A stretch of DNA of 64,000 bases, from positions 17,230,138 to 17,294,137 of the forward strand of contig OY783196.1 of assembly GCA_963678675.1 (NCBI GenBank), written 5' to 3'. Positions within the stretch are counted from its first letter, which is position 1. Each line of letters opens with the position of its first letter. Shown here in pieces: positions 57,947 through 64,000 of this stretch. The notes beneath the pieces are model-generated. The model was not told the DNA's origin and made no database searches. It was given only the letters and a program-made list of their open reading frames with translations. The stretch is from Xiphydria camelus. Lineage: Eukaryota; Arthropoda; Insecta; Hymenoptera; Xiphydriidae. The position numbers and the translations under genes are program-made.

Positions 57947-58167
57947 GTACTTCCAAGGTTACGGATTTTGTCGCTGGTGACTTTTTAAAATGTCATTTTT
58001 AAACGTACCAACCAATTATCAATCAATCCTCATGCCTTCGTTAACTAGGGCATATAGCGCCGTAGCTAACGAAAGTATGAGAATTAATTGTTCATTGGCT
58101 AGTACCTATGTTTAAAAATGACATTTTCAAAAGTCACCAGCGACAGAATCCGTGACGCCGGAAGTAC
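57947..58167. mobile_element. Palindromic MITE (about 221 bp)
   Basis: The arms GTACTTCC, ACGGATTTTGTCGCTGGTGA and AATGTCATTTTTAAAC appear in order on the left and mirrored on the right with few changes. No coding capacity. Confidence 0.7.
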
Positions 58168-59257
58168 TACATATTCGCGCCAATTCGTTTTACAAGAACA
58201 TCCCGACAATTATTCACGAGACGCCGTGTGAAACTTCATTCCGCAGTCTCCCCAAGGAGCGTAGCTCATCTCGACCACCTACGGAAAGTGACGTAAGACT
58301 TCAAGATTCTCCAATTTAAACATTGGCACAGCTGACCACTCCGCACGGTGCTACGTAACGGAGGATGCAACCCGCCGTCCGACATTTGCGACATATTTAT
58401 TTTTAAACGCTGGTAACCATGGCAACCGCAAAATGTGTATAAACGTACACGCGCCTCTGCGTATGTTGTCCTCATCACACGTGGTACCATCCGTTATAGT
58501 CGCTATATACGTAACCGCCTCTCGGCGAGAGCCCAGATCCGCGTTGTTTTGCACCTTATTGTATTTTATTCGAGGTACGCACGCGGTTCGTGTACTCGGG
58601 AAAAGTGTATCTCGCGTGCTGCACGATTCTGTTAGTTTTAAGCGAACTTTCGCGCAGCGAGACCTCGTCCAGGGCGTTCGACGATAAAAACCGAAGTGTT
58701 CGAGTAAGTTACTTCTTCTGCCAATACTTGATCCATCGTGATTTTATTGGGTTCAATTCTGCAGCGAGCCGCCCATGGCGCCTTCATCCGTTTGTCAAAG
58801 CGTTATTCGTAATTTCATCCGTTCCGCTTATAAGTAGTGTCGCGCGTTCGTCTTGACATAAAAGATTTCCCGCCATCCGCTATTTCGCGTAACGTGGGTA
58901 ACCCGAGCGCACGTCTCGCGGTTCGGGCCGATCGTACCTAGGTCAAGGCGAAGACGATTAGTGCGAGGAAAGTCGATCCATTGCGCACGGTTAAGCTAGA
59001 GCTTCTCTAACCCCTGCTTGTCGCGCGTGCGCAACCGACGCGAAATTTCTCTCGCCGCGAGTACCTAACGCCGGAGAGGCGAATCGATTCATTCGAAAGT
59101 TATTGCAAATCATAAGAGAAAAGCTAGTGTCTCGTACTTACAGTCGCTCGGGTGGGTGTGTCGGCTGTGCGTAAGTACCATTTCATGTCGCGCCAAGCGG
59201 CGAGGGACTGGCGAACGGATGAAAAATAATCTCCGGCGGATTGCGGCGGAAGGATTA
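58168..59257. other. CpG-rich region upstream of adenylate kinase
   Basis: G+C and CpG content are raised at 58380-59230. This could be a promoter or an untranslated exon of the adenylate kinase gene or of another gene. No protein family recognised in its open frames. Confidence 0.35.
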
Positions 59258-59870
59258 AAGCTAGGAACGCACGGAGAGCTATACTATAATATATATTATT
59301 ACAAAAATATCGCTCGACATTATAATGAATGAGACAAAATGTACCGAACTATAATATACAGGGTGTTACTTAATGATAGGCCATAATTGCAAGGGCACAT
59401 TACTGAATCAATTTCCAGTAGAAAAGTTCATATTAACATGTGTCCTAAAATGTCTGGTTTTCAAGATACAGGACGTCAAAGTTTTAAAAAAAATCGGTTT
59501 TTAAATAATATCTCAAAGATCCTTGTGCCGATTTTGTAGACATTTGGCACTGTTGTTTATTGTAATAAGACGCTAAGTTAGCACTAACTAGAAGATAATT
59601 ATGAGTTCCAGTGGCGTCCCGGGGGACACTCTCACGAATAATATTGACAAAAAAAGTATACATTTTAGGACACATGTTAATATGAACTTTTCTACTGGAA
59701 ATTGATTCAGTAATGTGCCCTTGCAATTACGGCCTATCATTAAGTAACACCCTGTATAGCTATATCCGAGCGATATATTTTTACATGCCCTATAACGCTG
59801 GCTTGAGCGATATTTCACCAGGAAGCTGTAATATATATTATAGTATAGCTCTCTGTGCGTTCCTAGCTTG
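59258..59870. mobile_element. MITE pair: outer element with AAGCTAGGAACGCAC ends
   Basis: The outer ends AAGCTAGGAACGCACGGAGA and the mirrored right end match over about 40 bp and continue into TATA-rich arms. A second palindromic element (59359-59754) lies inside. No coding capacity. Confidence 0.75.
59359..59754. mobile_element. Inner MITE, ends CAGGGTGTTACTTAATGATA
   Basis: Arms of about 95 bp are near-perfect inverted copies. TATA flanks both sides (59355-59358 and 59755-59758), a 2- to 4-bp duplication. It is nested within the element at 59258-59870. Confidence 0.8.
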
Positions 59871-60280
59871 ACGTCGTGTAATGCACCCCCCCCCCCCCCC
59901 CCCCCGGTCTCGACATCGACTGTAGCGCATCAAGGATGTCCGTATGTGTCGTGGAAACTCGACACGCGTTAGCCACTACAGTGAGGGAAATAATTGCTGG
60001 TGCCAAAAAAACATTTAAGACTTTGCCGCTTCTTCCGCGATCTCTCGCCCGTTTCCAAATAGATATTTATCGAAAATCTGCAGTACCCGCGTCTAGATCG
60101 CTTTCTTCCGGCACGCGAATGCGCCCCTACAGATGTCATTGTACCATGTGATAACGCGCGGCCGCGCGCGTGGCTAACGCGATGAGTTTTATCGCTCGAT
60201 AGGTGCCAGAGCGCGGCAAGACCTTGGTCTGTAAAGCGAAGAGCGAAGCGGTGCCAGGCGCAAAGTCGTGTACGGCGACC
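59871..60280. other. 5' flank of adenylate kinase, with long C run
   Basis: A run of about 21 C residues lies near 59886-59906. The adenylate kinase frame stays open upstream of the ATG to about 60203, where a possible splice acceptor (TCGATAG) occurs, so part of this may be 5' untranslated exon. Confidence 0.45.
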
Positions 60281-61919
60281 ATGAAGACCGTTTGGATCAT
60301 CGGTGGCCCGGGATGCGGCAAGGGGACCCAGTGCGATCGTATCATTGAAAAGTATGGATTTCTCCACCTCAGCAGCGGCGACCTTTTGAGGGAGGAAGTC
60401 GCCAGTGGGAGCCCTAGGGGCGCCAGCCTACAAGAGCTAATGTCAAAGGGTCTATTTGTACCTACGGTGAGTATGGAAAGATTCTTACTACAAATTCCCA
60501 AGTAGCACAGATGTCAGAAAGGCGGCAAATATCGTAGATACGATTTAAAAGTTGTCTTTTAGATATGAGGTTGAGGCCTCAAAAAGATAACAACAATATG
60601 ATACCAATAAAAGTTATTGGAAAGGTGAGAATTTTAAGACATCTAAATGGAACCTTCAAATGTTAACAAGTATTATAGTTATCACTTTAAAACGTTTAAA
60701 TGATTTCTTCTTGTGGGTATGAAAAATACCTTTCCTCAGATACATATAATTTTTTATGTAAAAATAGATGTCTCAAAATTATTATATTCTTGCAGTCGTT
60801 TTGATACCATATCTGAGTTACCAAATTGAAAACTTTTGTCAGATCTTTTTTCTACTAAAAGATGTTACCTAATAGTGAACGTTGCATTTCTACGCGTATT
60901 TGATATCTGTATTTCCGGTACAAAAATTCATCCCAAATTTACCATCTTCTCACAGTATATTAATTTGGCAGGTATAACTTACTCATTCATTTGTATAAAT
61001 TGCTTTCCTGCTCTTTTTCCCTAAATATAAATAAAATTATGCAATTATTGCATTTTCGCAACAGGACGTGGTGCTGAATCTCATCAAGGAACGGATGAAT
61101 AGCGCGCGCGAAAACGGAAGTACGAAGACTGGATTTCTAATAGACGGCTATCCGCGCGAATTGGAGCAAGGCATTCAATTCGAAAAAGACGTAAGTATCT
61201 CATTCCTTGAATTTCGCGACCGAATTTGTAATAATTCAAACTTATGAAGAAAGTCTGGAACTTTTTAAATAAAAACTGTTATAAGAAGAAAAACCGAGCG
61301 GTTATCTATCGTAGTTTCCGAGGAAAGTGTATGGAAAGTAAAAAAACAGACTATATTTTAGGGGAATGAAAGTTAAAGATAAGAGCGGTGTGTATTAGAT
61401 TAGCGAGTTATATAAACTAAACTACATCTACGATTAAGATAAACGTCCGGATCCACATAAACTATACCATGTGAACGTGTATTAATCGGAACGATGGTCT
61501 TCACGAAATAAAAAAAAACATTCGATTTCTTAATATCGACTCGAATTAATCATTAGGTAAGCCCAGTGGACCTAATCATATTTTTCGACGTGGCGAATGA
61601 CACGCTGACGAAAAGATTGCTCGGGCGCGCTGCAATTTCTCACCGCGCCGACGATAACGAAGAGACGATCAAGAAGAGAATCGAAGTTTTCAACGAGAAA
61701 AACGGAGCGATCATCGAACATTACAAGGACAAAGTGGTCAAGGTACGTGTTTCAAATGTGTGACGCTATGTGTGCCTCTATTCCTTAACGATAATGGCAT
61801 TGGCTTAAACGCGCTTTGAAATAATTCACGCATTCCTTTTTTAGATCAACGCTGAAGGCTCCGTGGACAGTATATTCGAGGAAGTTTCTGCGGCACTCGA
61901 CGCTCTAATAAAGGCATGA
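60281..61919 (+). CDS. Adenylate kinase isoenzyme 1 (AK1 type)
   Basis: Four exons join in frame: 60281-60466, 61065-61190, 61557-61742 and 61845-61919 (TGA stop), giving 190 residues, near the 194 of vertebrate AK1. All splice sites are AG/GT and all phases are 0. It catalyses ATP + AMP to 2 ADP in the cytosol. Visible: [18 protein letters not shown] with the P-loop at residues 8-16, [12 protein letters not shown] (AMP site), [13 protein letters not shown] with the conserved Arg93, [31 protein letters not shown] (lid side), and [16 protein letters not shown] at the end. I chose the ATG at 60281 because it is the first ATG in the frame, in a good context (GACCATGA), and directly precedes the conserved strand. 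An in-frame GTG-initiated extension to 60203 is less likely. The lid has SHRADD where vertebrate AK1 has SGRVDD. Confidence 0.94.
60497..61064. other. AK1 intron 1, with a lone MITE-like terminus
   Basis: CCCAAGTAGCACAGATGTCA at 60497 resembles the ends of the elements at 42245 and 30589, but no mirrored end was found before the next exon. The rest of the intron is AT-rich without further recognisable content. Confidence 0.35.
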
Positions 61920-62241
61920 ACTACTATAGATAAACTCAAGTTTAGCCTGTAAATACGTTTGGCCTCATTGAGTGGATGGACATGCGCGAACGCACTCATC
62001 GAAACACACCTACGCACACGAAAGCACGAACGTTAATAATTGAGAGAATCGGAAATCATTGTACGACTTTTTCTCCTGCTGTATAATATTCTAAATTGTA
62101 GCTATAGCGTAGATATTTATGGTCACTCCTAGGGTCATGATGTCAAATTTTATTTAAAATAGCTTTGCTGATACGAGAAATAGCGTATAAAACATTTCAT
62201 AAAGCAATAAGTCTGCTGAATTTAGAAAATTACCTCGTTAA
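61920..62241 (+). other. AK1 3' flank
   Basis: Likely 3' untranslated region of the adenylate kinase gene. I see no canonical AATAAA close to the stop. Confidence 0.4.
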
Positions 62242-62518
62242 CCCTCCAGTACTAACATGAATTTTGTAACGCCAGAACTAACATCAATCTGTGAGACCAA
62301 ATTCACAAAAGGCTATTTTTGTTCGTTTCTTTGCATTCACAGAGTAATTTTATTTATAAAAAAAACAATATAAGTACTGTCTTTATCAATTGGCCAACTG
62401 GCCTGTAACTAAATAAAATTAAGATAGCTAGGCGCGTCCCCATCGAAGCGCTACGAACGATGAATTAACAAAATAAGTGGGGGGTCGGTCTAGGAGACGG
62501 CATGTTAGCACTGCAGGG
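62242..62518. mobile_element. piggyBac-like MITE (277 bp)
   Basis: The inverted ends CCCTCCAGTACTAACATG and mirrored CCCTGCAGTGCTAACATG are flanked by TTAA on both sides (62238-62241 and 62519-62522). Both TTAA and CCC-type ends are piggyBac hallmarks. No transposase. Confidence 0.85.
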
Positions 62519-63493
62519 TTAATAAAGGTGCTAAAATCATATTTATCTGAATGTATATACGTTAAAAATGGACTGCATACCCGGGACACTGTATAGGTAT
62601 TATGAGGTTGAATGAGCCGAAATATTTGTGCGAGACTTCGAGTATCGCGAAAGCACCGTTACAATTTTTGTAGCATATGACTTTCACAAAAGTACGTCAT
62701 ACGATTCGTTAAATGGTTGAATTTGGCTCAGGCCGCACTTGTTGAATGTTATATAAATAAATAACACTTAAAACCGCACATTGGCCCATTTAAAAAAGTA
62801 CCTGGTAACGATTTCGTAATGGTAAGAATTTTACAAATTACGGAGCTATTAGCAAATCATTTGGGACGCGCTTCATAATCAAGAGGACGATAGTTGCGTA
62901 AAACTCACATGCCCCGTTACGACCGTCATCGATGCCGCATTAGTCCTCACCAATCCTATGTGTCTGGGCATTCGAATTCTCGTGGGTGTATCCTACGAAT
63001 AATATAAAGCTCGACCTTCGAATATATATATATATATATTCGAAGGTCAAAAGCTCTGGTCCGAACGATATATATATATATATATATATATGTATCTAAT
63101 GCAGGGCCGCTTCTAGATGATGAGGCGCCTTCGTGCTTGGCGCCCTTTTCTAGAGAAGGTATGAGGCCTTTTGGCGCCCCATGACTAGTGCGCCTTCATG
63201 CGCGCCTTCGTGCGTGGTACGAAATGGCCACTCATTAGACGCGGCCCTGATCTAATGGCAGTTTTCAGGTCTTTTTTAGGTACGCAACGTATATTACCGG
63301 GACACTTGGTGCTTTTCAGGACGGTCCTGAAAGATTTTTCTTATATGTCGTATACTTTCAGGACACTCCTGAGAAGTATCTTTACATATAAATGCGTTTT
63401 AGCTATAATATTTCAGAATATTGACATCAAATATTGGTTCCGTTCCTCACACCTTCTTCATCTTCGACATGTTTGTAACATATTAATGGTTAA
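62519..63493. other. Intergenic DNA with TA microsatellites
   Basis: A hairpin with GACCTTCGAA arms around a TA repeat lies at 63013-63048, and a second TA run at about 63069-63091. The words GCGCC and CCTTC repeat near 63123-63215. No gene seen. Confidence 0.45.
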
Positions 63494-63579
63494 CACTAGG
63501 ATGCACGACGGTGGTCTGTCAGTCCACGCAATCCATGCTTTTGCATGGACTGACAGAACACGTCGTGCATCCGAGTGTG
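63494..63579. mobile_element. 86-bp TTAA-flanked palindromic MITE
   Basis: TTAA flanks both sides (63490-63493 and 63580-63583). The arms CACTAGGATGCACGACG and mirrored CACACTCGGATGCACGACG nearly match, and the centre is also palindromic (GTCAGTCCA ... TGGACTGAC). Confidence 0.75.
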
Positions 63580-64000
63580 TTAAGAATATAACTTTATAAT
63601 AATATAACCTAACAATAACACTACACAGATAAATATTTCCTTCTACTAATGAGAAAATGGTAAATGTTTATTCCTATCTCAATTCCAGCTTATCGAATAT
63701 TCATATGACGATACTGTGATATATATAGGAAACAAGGAATCCTGCAGATAACGTTCCACTCTTGCATATTCTGGAAGACGCAGTTAGAAGTAAGATGCAA
63801 ACCACCTGCACACGACAAATGGTACATCACTTAAATGACTGTTAATTACTGTTCAGACGTTAATAAGAAGTACGGTTTAGTATTTCTAGTAACTGAATCC
63901 CGACACGAACCAACAAGTCGAAAAGAGTCCTGAAAGTTGTCAATGCATTACATGGCATATCATGAGATATAACCTCATTGCATTTTCACGTAGAGTCCTG
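63580..64000. other. Window end, no gene seen
   Basis: AT-rich. The words GTCCTGAAAG and AGAGTCCTG near 63926-64000 echo GGTCCTGAAAG near 63324, suggesting an element that continues past the window. Confidence 0.35.

Overview
The window looks like nuclear DNA from an insect, most likely a hymenopteran such as an ant. Three insect-type genes with short, regular introns can be assembled. They sit in AT-rich DNA packed with Tc1/mariner, pogo-like, Harbinger-like, piggyBac-like, BEL/Pao and R1-type elements. TTAGG-rich strings (the insect telomere motif) also occur. The species is inference; no rRNA, tRNA gene, CRISPR array or bacterial feature was seen.

Host genes. (1) 9496-16817 (+) is a 14-exon TANC / rolling pebbles (rols) scaffold gene: RING finger, STAND-type P-loop, ankyrin repeats, C-terminal TPR. 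All 13 internal junctions keep frame; only the first exon(s) are missing. (2) 22217-18680 (-), convergent with rols, is a complete three-exon TPPP/p25 (ringmaker-type) tubulin-polymerization gene of 207 aa. Its first intron carries a threefold nested transposon cluster. (3) 60281-61919 (+) is a complete four-exon adenylate kinase 1 gene of 190 aa. Nothing ties the three genes into one pathway beyond adjacency; rols and TPPP are both cytoskeleton-linked.

Layout. 1-9.5 kb: intergenic with a TE-like zinc-binding exon (638-870) and several MITEs. 9.5-22.2 kb: rols and TPPP. 22.7-24.3 kb: a dead Tc1 element. 24.6-30.8 kb: MITEs and unassigned GC-rich DNA. 31.0-33.7 kb: a pogo-like remnant followed by nested foldback elements. 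34.6-36.2 kb: an element with TTGGCAACATG end arrays. 36.2-42.1 kb: a decayed R1-clade LINE split by an internally deleted THAP-bearing (ISL2EU-like) element. 42.2-45.2 kb: further MITEs. 45.7-55.6 kb: a DNA element carrying a cysteine-rich gene, inside which a nearly identical-LTR BEL/Pao element has landed. 55.6-57.0 kb: a dead mariner holding a 94-bp TTAA insert. 57.9-60.3 kb: palindromic MITEs upstream of adenylate kinase. 61.9-64 kb: TTAA-flanked MITEs and microsatellites.

The most unusual content is the layering of transposons. Target-site duplications and interrupted reading frames allow the order of events to be read in several places. The best candidates for something little described are the 45.7-55.6 kb DNA element with its cysteine-rich gene, the THAP element reduced to two inward-facing first exons, and the TTGGCAACATG element.
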